From Streptomyces celluloflavus (GTDB lineage Bacteria; Actinomycetota; Actinomycetes; Streptomycetales; Streptomycetaceae), in the NCBI GenBank assembly GCA_000720995.1, contig JOEL01000055.1:1-64000 (forward strand): a DNA stretch of 64,000 bases, given 5' to 3'. How positions within the stretch are numbered: position 1 is the stretch's first letter; every line of letters starts with the position of its first letter. Shown piece after piece: positions 35,407 to 43,863 of this stretch. The translations under genes were made by a program, and so were the position numbers. Below the pieces are notes generated by a model. That model did not search any database and was not told the DNA's origin. It saw only the letters and a list, made by a program, of their open reading frames with translations.

Positions 35407-37162
35407 TCAGCCGAGCGGGGTGACCGTGAAGTGGTGGGCGGTGGAGCCCGTCCGTACGGTCAGTCCGTCCGCCACCAGTTCCGCCGGTGCCGTGCCGCCG
35501 GCCAGTGCGGCGTGCAGCGCGGAGGCGCCGGCGGCCGGATCGGCGGCCGACGGCGCGGCGGTGAGCCGCAGCAGATCGCCCGCGCGGGTGCGTACGGTGC
35601 AGTCGCCCGGCCCCGTGACGTACGCGGCGAGCGCGCAGTGCGGCCACCGGGCCAGTACCTCGGCGCACCAGTTGGCCGGTGGTCCCAGCCGCGGATCGGC
35701 CGCGTCGCCGTACCGGAAGATCACATCTGCCGACGCCGCCGCCCCGGGGTCCGCGGTGTCCTCGTGCACCGCCAGATGCGCCGCCACGTCTCCCGCCGAC
35801 CCCTCGCCCGGCGGTTCGCCGGCCGGTTCGTGGACCGGTTCCGCGAAGCGGCGCAGCGCGACCTCGCCCGCCCGCGGCAGCCGGGTCAGTACCCGCAGCG
35901 GGGCGGTGCGCAGCGGCGGATCGTACGGCGGCAGGGGCAGCGGGTCGAGCAGCGCGGGCCAGGGGGGCTCGGGAATCCCGATGAGGCGGTAGAAGACCTT
36001 CCGCAGCAGCGCCGCCGACTCGCCCGGCGCGGAGGTGGTCAGCGCCGCCGGGCCCGGCAGCGGACGGTGTCCGTCGAGCAGCGACTCGACCTGCCGCCGC
36101 AACGGCGCCCGTGGATCGAGACGCGGCGCCGTGCGGACGAACTCCGCCACCGGGGAGCGCGGGTCCAGCCCCGAGAGCGGTGCCGCGCCCAGGAGGACGG
36201 GGACGCCGAGCGCGGCCGCGTAGTAACTCACCGAACCGTGGTCCCCGATCACCGCGTCCGCGGCGAGCAGCGCCTGCCGCCACCCCTCCAGGGGGTCGAG
36301 CAGTGCCAGGCCGCCGCGCCGCGCCCGGTGCAGCCAGGCCCTGATCTGCCCGGGGCCGTGACCGTGCCAGATATTGGGGTGCAGAACGGCCGCGAGCCGG
36401 TACTCGTCGGCGGGGAGTTCGCCGGTCAGCCGGGGGAGCAGGGAGGGCAGCAGGTCCTCGGCGCCGCCGTCACCGAAGAGCGATTCCGGGTTCCAGGTGG
36501 AGTTCAGGACGAGCAGCCGCTGTCCGCGCCGTACGCCGAGGGTCCGGCGGAACCGGTCGCGGTGCGGACGGGCGGCCAGCATCCGGTCGAAGCAGGGATC
36601 CCCGCCGAGCACGGCGGTCGGCGCCGCCGACGGGCACGCGGCCCGCAGCCGTACCAACTGCTCGGGATGGGAGAGCACCATCGCGTCCGCGATGGGCGTA
36701 CCGTCCGCGAGCAGCCACTCCGGCGACATCCCGAAAACAGGGGCGCCCGATCCGGTGTCGGGTGTCCGGCTCCCGGCTCCCGGCTCCCGGCTCCCGGCTC
36801 CCGGCTCCCGGCTCCCGGCTCCCGGCTCCCGGCTCCCGGCTCCCCGCTCCCCGCTCCCCGCTCCCGGCCGAGACGGCCAGGGCGACCGGTGTCCGCAGCG
36901 CCTGCTCCCACGGCAGCACCGGCACCGCCACCTCGGCGAGCAGCTGGGCCACCCCGGCCTGGAACGGCGACGACCCCGTACAGGTCGCCAGCAGCTGCAC
37001 CCTGGTGTCGTCGCGGAAGAGCGGCAGCACATCCAGCAGCCGGGTCGCGGACGTGACGTTGTGCACCACGAACAGCACCCGCAGGCACCGCCCCCGGGTG
37101 TCCCACCGCCCGGACTCGTCCCCCACCGGGACGCGTATCCATCCGTCCGGCCGCTCGTCCAC
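35407..37162 (-). pseudogene. GT-B-like protein gene split in two frames by a 7-bp repeat tract (possibly phase-variable)
   Basis: The N-terminal part (RVLFVVHNVTSATRLLDVLP, then LLAEVAVPVLPWEQAL) reads in one frame from GTG 37162, which follows GACGAGGGGG; GTG 37201 is an alternative. The conserved C-terminal part (FGMSPEWLLADGTPIADA, LVLNSTWNPESLFGDGG, AVIGDHGSVSYYAAALGVPV) reads in another and ends at 35407. Between them are fourteen 7-bp units (36768-36865). Because 7 is not a multiple of 3 and the tract has no stop in any frame, losing one unit or gaining two joins both parts in one frame. The C-terminal motif resembles GT-B enzymes such as CDP-glycerol glycerophosphotransferases, but the function is unknown. 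Alternatives are a plain pseudogene, or a repeat count wrong in the assembly. An internal ATG at 36729 could start the C-terminal part alone. Confidence 0.7.
36768..36865. repeat. Heptanucleotide tandem repeat inside a coding region (14 units)
   Basis: On the plus strand eleven GGCTCCC units (36768-36844) are followed by three CGCTCCC units (36845-36865). Read on the coding (minus) strand all three frames give the same 7-residue repeat GAGSREP without stops. This is the design of slipped-strand contingency tracts. Confidence 0.95.
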
Positions 37163-37262
37163 CCAGCCCCCTCGTCGCCTGTCCCGCCACACTGTCACCA
37201 CGCGTACGGCCAGTCACGATAGCCGCGGGCGCGAGGGAGGGTGCCGTCCGGTGGTGGTAGCG

Positions 37263-38345
37263 CTACGCCGTCGTCGGCGCGGGGATCTCGCCGGCGCGGT
37301 CGACCGCGGCCCTGGTGAGGATCGCGGAGGTACCGACGACGGTTCCGGCCGGGCCGGCCTCGCCCGCCTCCGTGAGGACCGTGCGTTCGCCGAGGAACGC
37401 GTAGGTCGTCCGGTCGAAGATCCACTGGGTCTGGCGCCCGTGTGCCGTACGGGCGACGGCGACGCCCTCGCGGCCCGCGGCGTCGGCGGCCGTCCGGACC
37501 ACCGTGACCCCGGGGATCTTCGCGGCGGCCCGGTAGAGCGCGGCGCCGACCCGCGGTGGTGCCCAGGTCTCGGCCAGCAGATCGCCGATCGCGGTGAAGG
37601 CCCGCTGGTCCGGGTCCCCGCCGCGGCTGCGGGCCTCGTCCCGGATCAGCTTCAGCAGGGCGTCCGGGTCGGTGGGCAGCGACGCGACGTACACATGGGT
37701 GGGGCTGTCGACCGACGGGCCCGCCTTGTGCAGCCTGCCCGGCCGGGGCGTCGCCCCCGGGCCGTCGAGGGTGTGGACGGGCCCGTCGGCACCGAGCGGG
37801 GAGGCGGGCCCGCCCCCCTCGCGCAGCAGGCCGGGGCGGCTGCCGTCGGCGGACAGCCACACCTGCCGGGTGTGCACGGGAGCCTGGGTCGCGGCGCCGC
37901 CCGCGGCGTGCTGCGCGGTGTAGGCGACCTTGCTCTCGATGTACACGAACTGGTCGGCGCGGGCCGTCGGTTGCCCCCCGTGGGCGGCGGCGAGTGCGAT
38001 GCGGTCGAGGAGCCTGGTCGCGTCGGGGGCGCCGGGCGCGCCGCCGTCCGCGACCGCGGTGGGCCGGCCCCCGGGCGGGTCCGCGAGGTTCACCACGACG
38101 ATGCCGCCGGCCGCCAGGGCGCAGGTGAGCGCCGGCACCATGATCCGGACCAGCCGCCGGCGCGGGCGCGCGGCCCGGAGGGTGCGGCCGCCGGCCGGTT
38201 CGGTGCAAGCGGCCTCGCGCAGCAGCGTTTCCTTCAGCAGCAGCGCGCGGTCGGGCTCCAGACCGGGGACCGGCGGCGGGGGCAGCAGCGCGGTGCGGCC
38301 GAGGCGTTCGGCCTCCTCGGACCGGGGGTGCGGGGTGGTGTTCAT
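37263..38345 (-). CDS. CU044_5270 family protein, partner of the ECF sigma factor
   Basis: A 360-residue membrane-anchored protein. The N-terminal ~65 residues are cytoplasmic, then one helix (VRIMVPALTCALAAGGIVVV), then an exported domain with DQFVYIESKVAYT, RQVWLSADGSRPG and AALYRAAAKIPGVTVV, the pattern of the CU044_5270 family. These proteins regularly sit beside ECF sigma factors and may act like anti-sigma or sensor components. ATG 38345 follows AGGAGAA and overlaps the sigma gene stop by 4 nt. Confidence 0.83.
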   Translation of the reverse strand: MNTTPHPRSEEAERLGRTALLPPPPVPGLEPDRALLLKETLLREAACTEPAGGRTLRAARPRRRLVRIMVPALTCALAAGGIVVVNLADPPGGRPTAVADGGAPGAPDATRLLDRIALAAAHGGQPTARADQFVYIESKVAYTAQHAAGGAATQAPVHTRQVWLSADGSRPGLLREGGGPASPLGADGPVHTLDGPGATPRPGRLHKAGPSVDSPTHVYVASLPTDPDALLKLIRDEARSRGGDPDQRAFTAIGDLLAETWAPPRVGAALYRAAAKIPGVTVVRTAADAAGREGVAVARTAHGRQTQWIFDRTTYAFLGERTVLTEAGEAGPAGTVVGTSAILTRAAVDRAGEIPAPTTA

Positions 38346-39013
38346 CGGTGGTTCTCCTGGGTCGAGGACCGGGCTGCGGGGATGCGGACCGGTACGGGCT
38401 TGCCGGGGGCGGCGGCGGGTGCCCCGCGCTCCGCCGCGAAGGGCCGTCCGGCGCCGGCCCGTACGGTCCGCGCGCGGGTGGCGAGGGTTTCCGCGTCGGC
38501 GAGTTCGCGCAGCCGGGTACGGGCGCGGGACAGGCGTGAGCGGACGGTGCCGACCGGCACCCCGAGCGCCTCGGCCGCGGCCGCGTAGTCCAGGCCGGCC
38601 CACACCACCAGGGTGAAGACCTCCCGGTCGCGGCGGCGCAGCCGGGCGAGTGCGGCGTGCGCGGCGCGCAGTTGCTCGGTGTCCGCGAGCCGGGTGACGA
38701 GATCGTCGGCGAAGTCCGGCACCGAGCCGCGTTCCGGGACGCGGGCGAGCGCGCTCTCGCGGCGCCGGCGGGCGCGGGCGTTGCGGCGCATCAGATTGGT
38801 GGCGATGCCCAGCAGCCACGGGCGCAGACCGTCCCCGTCGGGGCGCAGCTTCTCCCGGCCGCGCCATGCCTCCAGGAAGGTCGCCGAGACGATGTCCTCG
38901 GCCTCCGCCCAGTCACCCGTCACCCGCAGGGCATAGCGGTACAGCACTTGGGCGTGCTCGTCGTACAGCTCTCCCAGGGCGTCGCGGTCTCCGCCGCGGA
39001 AGCGATTCCTCAT
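38342..39013 (-). CDS. ECF-type RNA polymerase sigma factor
   Basis: A 223-residue sigma-70 family factor of the extracytoplasmic-function group. Region 2 (LGELYDEHAQVLYRYALRVT, AEDIVSATFLEAWRG) and region 4 (RRDREVFTLVVWAGLDYAAA, then LGVPVGTVRSRLSRARTRLR) are clear. The C-terminal ~35 residues are an Ala/Pro-rich tail. ATG 39013 is chosen because it begins the conserved domain. Cotranscribed with the CU044_5270-type gene. Confidence 0.92.
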   Translation of the reverse strand: MRNRFRGGDRDALGELYDEHAQVLYRYALRVTGDWAEAEDIVSATFLEAWRGREKLRPDGDGLRPWLLGIATNLMRRNARARRRRESALARVPERGSVPDFADDLVTRLADTEQLRAAHAALARLRRRDREVFTLVVWAGLDYAAAAEALGVPVGTVRSRLSRARTRLRELADAETLATRARTVRAGAGRPFAAERGAPAAAPGKPVPVRIPAARSSTQENHR

Positions 39014-39145
39014 GAGCGTTTCCACACTCCGCCCTGCCCGGTCCGTTGCGCCGGTTCCGGTGACGTGCGCCACACCCGCCGGCCGGGGCCGCCCGGTGTG
39101 AGGCGGCTCACGGGAACTCCGGTGCCCGGCGGCGCAGTACAGATC

Positions 39146-40711
39146 ATGAACTCTTCTTCCGTACCCCGCCGGAGGGTCCTGCGGATTCTGGCCGTCACCG
39201 TCGCCCTGGCCGGCACCGCGGCGTCCGCGGGAGGCACCACCGCCTTCGCCGCGGAGCCGGCGACGTACGCCCTCACGATCACCCATCTCGACCGCGGCGG
39301 CCACCGGACGGGGAACTACGCCACCAACGTCACCGGAATCTCCGGTCCGGGCGGCGGCGAGGCCGTCCATCCTTACGACGCCTCCGGCACGACCACCGTG
39401 CGGCTGCCCAAGGGCCGGTACCTCCTGGACAGTTCGCTGACCACCGGTAACGGCGCGGACGGTACGGACTGGATCGTCCAGCCGCGCCTCGACCTCGACC
39501 GCGACACCACCCTCACCGTCGACGCGCGGACCACCGCCCCCGTCGACGTGCGGCCGCCCGACCGCTCCGCGGGCTTTCTGCACAGTGCGATGTTCGTCCG
39601 GGTCACGCACGACGGCGCCACCCGGGACGCCAACCTGATCTCCGCCTCGCCGAACCTGCGCGTCGCGCATCTGGGCCCGGACGCCGAACCCGGCACGGTG
39701 CGGCAGTGGTTCGACGCGTACTGGACGACCGGGACCGCCGGTTACGCGCTCGGCCACACCGCCACCGGCAACCGCGCCCTGACCGGGCTCGTCCGGCACC
39801 CCGCCGCGAAGGACCTGGCCACCGTGCGGATCCGCGGCGCGGCCCGGCCGGGCACCGCGGAGGCCGCGACCGTCGACCTGCAGCCGACCGCCGGACCGAC
39901 CGTCGGCGTCACCCGGAAACTCGCGGTCCCCGGCACCGCCACCTACTTCGTGACACCGGAACGCGGCACCTGGGACGTCACCTACACGGCCCCCGGTGCG
40001 CCCGGCGCACCGGCGAACCGCTACGCCGCCGACTCCATCGCCGTGCGCGCCGGGGCCACGACCACGCACACCTTCGACAACGCCGTCTTCGGCCCCGGTC
40101 TCGCCGGCCGCCCCGGTGTCGTACGCGACGGCGACCGTCTCACCGTCGATGTCCCGCTGCTCGCCGACGGCGAGGGCCACCTGCCGTCGGCACCGCCGTA
40201 CGCCGCGGCCTCGACCACGCTGCACCGCGACGGCGTGCTCGTCGGGACCCGGACCGGCGCTCCCGGACGGGGCGAGTTCACCGTGCCGCCGGGGCGCGCG
40301 GAGTACCGGGTCACCAGTACGGTGCGGCGCGACGGCGGACCGGGCGCCGCGACCCGGGTGACCGCGTCGTGGACCTTCACCTCGGGCACCACGGGCGGAC
40401 CGGTCCCGATGCCGGTGAGCGCCGTGCGGTTCGCGCCCGGACTCGACCCGGCCGGCACCGCGGCGGCGAACGCGCCACTGCGCGTCCCCGTCTCGGTACA
40501 GGGCGCCGCCGCGGACGGGCGCGTCCGTGCGTTGGCCGTCTCGGTGTCCGTGGACGGCGGCGCCTCGTGGACGCGGGTCCCGGTGGAGCGCGGCGCCGTC
40601 ACGGTCCGCAACCCGCGCGCGGGCACCGGCGTCTGCCTGCGCGCGGAGCTGACCGACACCGGCGGGAACACCCTCACCCAGACCGTCATCGACGCCTACC
40701 GCACGCGGTGA
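39146..40711 (+). CDS. Secreted protein resembling the C-terminal region of large subtilases, no protease domain
   Basis: A 521-residue exported protein. The signal peptide has a basic start (PRRRVLRIL) and hydrophobic core VTVALAGTAASA, cut near AFAAEP. The rest is all-beta: YALTITHLDRGGHRTGNYAT, then TTTVRLPKGRYLLDSS and LDLDRDTTLTVDARTTAPVD. From memory, similar sequence follows the catalytic domain in the ~1100-residue S8 peptidases of Streptomyces. Here the S8 catalytic triad is absent, so this is an orphan accessory domain. ATG 39146 has no good ribosome site. Confidence 0.75.
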   Translation: MNSSSVPRRRVLRILAVTVALAGTAASAGGTTAFAAEPATYALTITHLDRGGHRTGNYATNVTGISGPGGGEAVHPYDASGTTTVRLPKGRYLLDSSLTTGNGADGTDWIVQPRLDLDRDTTLTVDARTTAPVDVRPPDRSAGFLHSAMFVRVTHDGATRDANLISASPNLRVAHLGPDAEPGTVRQWFDAYWTTGTAGYALGHTATGNRALTGLVRHPAAKDLATVRIRGAARPGTAEAATVDLQPTAGPTVGVTRKLAVPGTATYFVTPERGTWDVTYTAPGAPGAPANRYAADSIAVRAGATTTHTFDNAVFGPGLAGRPGVVRDGDRLTVDVPLLADGEGHLPSAPPYAAASTTLHRDGVLVGTRTGAPGRGEFTVPPGRAEYRVTSTVRRDGGPGAATRVTASWTFTSGTTGGPVPMPVSAVRFAPGLDPAGTAAANAPLRVPVSVQGAAADGRVRALAVSVSVDGGASWTRVPVERGAVTVRNPRAGTGVCLRAELTDTGGNTLTQTVIDAYRTR

Positions 40712-40765
40712 CCCCGCCGGCCGGGCCGGTGAACGACGCCTGAGCGCACCGGTTTCCGGCGGGTG

Positions 40766-40794
40766 CCGTCGCCGCGGGAGGCGCGCGGCGACGG
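40766..40794. terminator. Bidirectional hairpin terminator
   Basis: CCGTCGCCGCG (40766-40776) and CGCGGCGACGG (40784-40794) form a perfect 11-bp stem with a 7-nt loop, placed between convergent genes. Confidence 0.75.
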
Positions 40795-40822
40795 TGGCCA
40801 GGGGCCCCGGCGGCCCCGGCGC

Positions 40823-41494
40823 TCATCTCGCCGGGCTCGCCGGTGCGGCGGCGTCCAGGTAGGCGAGGACGGCCAGTACCCGGCGGTGCACACTGCCGCC
40901 CTCGGGTGGCAGGCCGAGCTTGTCGAAGACACCGCGGATGTGTTTGCTCACCGCCCGCTCGGTGACGACCAGGCGTTCGGCGATGGCGGCGTTGGCCAGC
41001 CCCTGGGCCATCATCTCCAGCACCTCGTGCTCACGCGGCGTCAGGCTCCGCAGCGGCCGGGCGGCGGCCTTCCGGCTGACGATCTCGGTGACGACCTCGG
41101 GGTCGAGCGCGGTGCCGCCGTCGGCGATCCGCTCCAGCGCCTCCAGGAACTGCTCGACCCGCCCGACCCGGTCCTTGAGCAGATAGCCGATCCCGCGCGC
41201 GCCCTGCGCCAGCAGTTCGGCCGCATAAGCCTGTTCGACGTACTGCGAGAGCACCAGGATCGGCAGCTCGGGGAGCTCGCTCCGGGCCTGCACGGCGGCC
41301 CGGAGCCCCTCGTCGCGGAAGGTCGGCGGCAGCCGCACATCGAGTACCGCGGCGTCCGGCCGGTGGGTGCGCAGCGCGGGCAGCACCTCGGGCCCGGCCG
41401 CGCAGGTCGCCACCACCTCATGGCCGTTGATCGTCAGCAGCAGGACCATGCCCTCCCGCAGCAGCGCATTGTCCTCGGCGATCACGATCCGCAC
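40823..41494 (-). CDS. NarL/LuxR-type response regulator, module 1
   Basis: A 223-residue regulator. The receiver domain opens MRIVIAEDNALLREGMVLLL, with the phospho-acceptor Asp in AAVLDVRLPP. The C-terminal LuxR helix-turn-helix is LTPREHEVLEMMAQGLANAA followed by IAERLVVTERAVSKHIRGVF. It overlaps the histidine kinase by 13 nt and should control the divergent ABC transporter. About two-thirds of positions look shared with the regulator at 48720. Confidence 0.92.
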   Translation of the reverse strand: MRIVIAEDNALLREGMVLLLTINGHEVVATCAAGPEVLPALRTHRPDAAVLDVRLPPTFRDEGLRAAVQARSELPELPILVLSQYVEQAYAAELLAQGARGIGYLLKDRVGRVEQFLEALERIADGGTALDPEVVTEIVSRKAAARPLRSLTPREHEVLEMMAQGLANAAIAERLVVTERAVSKHIRGVFDKLGLPPEGGSVHRRVLAVLAYLDAAAPASPAR

Positions 41495-42693
41495 GGCAGC
41501 TCCACTCTCAGCTCGGTCGGCCCGCCCGGGGGGCTGGTGAGACCGGTCGTACCGTCGAGCGCGGCGACCCGGCGGCGGATGCCGAGCAGCCCGCTGCCGC
41601 CATACTCGTCGGCCCCGCCGGCCCCGTCATCGGTGACGGTGACCCGCAACAGGCCGTTGGTCCGGGTGAAGCGTACCGACGCCCGGGTGGCGCGACTGTG
41701 CTTACGGATATTGGTCAGCGCCTCGGCGACCGCGAAGTACGCGGCGGCCTCGACCGAGGCGGGCAGCCGGTGGCCGCTCTCCACGGCGCTCAGGCCCATC
41801 TCCACCGGGATGGCTGACGAGGCCGCCAACGCGCGCACCGCACCGGCCAGTCCGCGGTCGGTGAGTACCGGCGGATGCACCGTCCGCACCACCTGCCGCA
41901 GTTCGGCCAGCGCCCCCTCGACGCCCTCCTGCGCCTCGTCCAGCCGGGCCAGCGCCGCGTCCGGATCCGCCCGGACCTGCTGTCTGGCCAGGCCGATCCG
42001 CATCGACAGGGCCACCAGCTGCGCCTGGACGCCGTCGTGCAGATCCCGTTCGATGCGCCGCAGTTCCGCGCTGTGCGCCTCCACCGCGCCGGCCCGGGTG
42101 TCGGACAGTTCGGCGACCCGCTCGGCCAGCCGCGCGGACGCCGAGGGGCGCAGCAGCCGCGCGCTCCACCGGGCCTGGGTGTCGGCCAGCGTGTCGAGAT
42201 GCCGCAGCACCAGGGACGTACGCGGGGCGGCGGGCACCCCCGAGTGCTCCGCGCGGCGCCGGTCGAGCGCGCCGCCCAGGCCCATCCGGGCGCCGTCCAC
42301 CACCAGGCCGGCCCCCCACAGCGGGACCGACAGCACGGTGAAGCCGATGACCGAGCACGTCAGGACCGGCAGCCAGCGCGCATCGCGCCAGGTCCCGGGG
42401 TCGGTCAGGGCCAGCCGGATCCGGTCGGCGGGTGCCCCGTCGAGCGGCAGGTACAGCTCGGGGACAGGCGTGCCCAGCCGGGTGCCGGCGCGCGTCCGCT
42501 CGTAACCGGCCAGCCGACGCAGCACCAGCACGATCTCCGGCCAGGCCGGAGCGCCGATCACGAACAGGACGAAGACCAGCCCGATGGGCACCAGGAACGA
42601 GGCGAGAAGGCACAGCCAGGCCAGCGGGAGGCCGAAGTACAGATACTGCGCGGCGTTCCAGGAGCGCTCCAGCCGGTCGGCGAAGTCCTGCAT
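41482..42693 (-). CDS. Sensor histidine kinase (HisKA_3 type), module 1
   Basis: A 403-residue membrane kinase. Two hydrophobic helices at ~20-55 and another pair at ~120-150 form a poorly conserved sensor. The dimerisation domain carries the phospho-accepting His in AELRRIERDLHDGVQAQLVA, and the HATPase_c domain has EALTNIRKHSRATRASVRFT, then DDGAGGADEYGGSGLLGI. ATG 42693 follows GGGAGAA. It pairs with the response regulator that overlaps its end. Confidence 0.92.
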   Translation of the reverse strand: MQDFADRLERSWNAAQYLYFGLPLAWLCLLASFLVPIGLVFVLFVIGAPAWPEIVLVLRRLAGYERTRAGTRLGTPVPELYLPLDGAPADRIRLALTDPGTWRDARWLPVLTCSVIGFTVLSVPLWGAGLVVDGARMGLGGALDRRRAEHSGVPAAPRTSLVLRHLDTLADTQARWSARLLRPSASARLAERVAELSDTRAGAVEAHSAELRRIERDLHDGVQAQLVALSMRIGLARQQVRADPDAALARLDEAQEGVEGALAELRQVVRTVHPPVLTDRGLAGAVRALAASSAIPVEMGLSAVESGHRLPASVEAAAYFAVAEALTNIRKHSRATRASVRFTRTNGLLRVTVTDDGAGGADEYGGSGLLGIRRRVAALDGTTGLTSPPGGPTELRVELPCGS

Positions 42694-42961
42694 CGTGAGG
42701 TTCTCCCTGGGGCGGGCACCGCGGGCCCGGCACCTGGTGAGGATACGGAGCACGGTAGTTGCCCGGGGCGGCCGGGGCGGTACGGCGAACCCCCCACACG
42801 AGGGTGGCGCAGGCTGTACCCCAGGTGGGGTGTGCGCCCCATCGTGCCGTGTCCGTCTGATCCATACCGTTTTCACCAGGGAAAACAGCCACTCCGGCGC
42901 AGTCGGCGGGTGGCGGGATCGAGACCGGGACTCCGGTCGCCAGACGCCGGAGGGCACAGAG

Positions 42962-43858
42962 ATGGTCAGGCTTCGTACGGTGAAACGCGCGGCGGGCGGC
43001 GGCGCGGGCAGGCACGGAGCGGACGTGTCCGCGGGCGGGGCGGCCGGCTACGGCGAGGCGTCCGTCCACGGCGCCGTCGCTCCGCGGGGCGGCGCCCGGT
43101 ACGAGGACGCCTTCGCCCCGGAAGCGGCGCTGACACTCGACGGGGTGACCCGCAGCTACCGCCGCGGCGGCCGGTCCGTGAACGCTCTCGACGGGGTGAG
43201 CCTCGCCGTGCCGCGGGGCCGGTTCCTGGCGGTCATGGGCCGCTCCGGCTCCGGCAAGTCGACGTTCCTCCAGTGCTCCGCCGGGCTGGACCGGCCCACC
43301 TCGGGCACGGTGCACATCGGCGGCACGGACCTGGCGAAGCTGAGCGAGGCGGGCCTGACCCGGCTGCGCAGGGACCGCATCGGCTTCATCTTCCAGGCGC
43401 TCAACCTCGTCCCCTCGCTGTCCGTGGCGGAGAACACCGCGCTGCCGCTGCTGCTGGCCGGCGCCCGGCCCGACGACCCGTCCGTCCGCGAACGGGCGCT
43501 GCGGGTACTGGACTCGGTCGGGCTGCGGGGCCGGGCCGACGACGCGCCGAGCGAGCTGTCCGGCGGCCAGCAGCAGCGGGTGGCGATCGCCCGCGCGCTG
43601 GTCACCAACCCCGCCGTGATCTTCGGGGACGAGCCGACCGGCGCCCTCGACCCGGCCACCGCGACGGACGTCCTGACCCTGCTCCGGGACGCGGTGGACA
43701 AGGAGGGCCACACCGTGGTGATGGTGACCCACGACCCGGTGGCCGCGTCCTGGACCGACGAAGCGATCTTCATCGAGGACGGCCGCATCGTCGGCCGGCT
43801 GGACCACCCGGACCCGGACACCGTGGCCCGCACGATGGCCCGGCTCGGGGAGCGGTGA
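42962..43858 (+). CDS. ABC transporter ATP-binding protein (MacB/LolD type), module 1
   Basis: A 298-residue ATPase. A ~55-residue Gly/Ala-rich N-terminal extension precedes the domain. Walker A is GRSGSGKST (93-101), signature LSGGQQQRVAIARAL, Walker B AVIFGDEPTGALD, switch MVTHDPVAA. The sequence matches ATPases that work with FtsX-like permeases, the gene 5 nt downstream. ATG 42962 follows GGAGGGC. Confidence 0.92.
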   Translation: MVRLRTVKRAAGGGAGRHGADVSAGGAAGYGEASVHGAVAPRGGARYEDAFAPEAALTLDGVTRSYRRGGRSVNALDGVSLAVPRGRFLAVMGRSGSGKSTFLQCSAGLDRPTSGTVHIGGTDLAKLSEAGLTRLRRDRIGFIFQALNLVPSLSVAENTALPLLLAGARPDDPSVRERALRVLDSVGLRGRADDAPSELSGGQQQRVAIARALVTNPAVIFGDEPTGALDPATATDVLTLLRDAVDKEGHTVVMVTHDPVAASWTDEAIFIEDGRIVGRLDHPDPDTVARTMARLGER

Positions 43859-43863
43859 GCGCC

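Noticed and set aside
36761-36865. Programmed ribosomal frameshift joining the two parts of the repeat gene
   Set aside because: No slippery heptamer of the X XXY YYZ kind or downstream pseudoknot is evident; the repetitive tract itself is a simpler explanation.
41875-43863. Very long right-facing open frame that would extend the module 1 permease upstream by about 660 codons
   Set aside because: It overlaps the histidine kinase on the other strand and the ATPase in another frame; high GC keeps shadow frames open. The permease begins at ATG 43864 after the ATPase stop.
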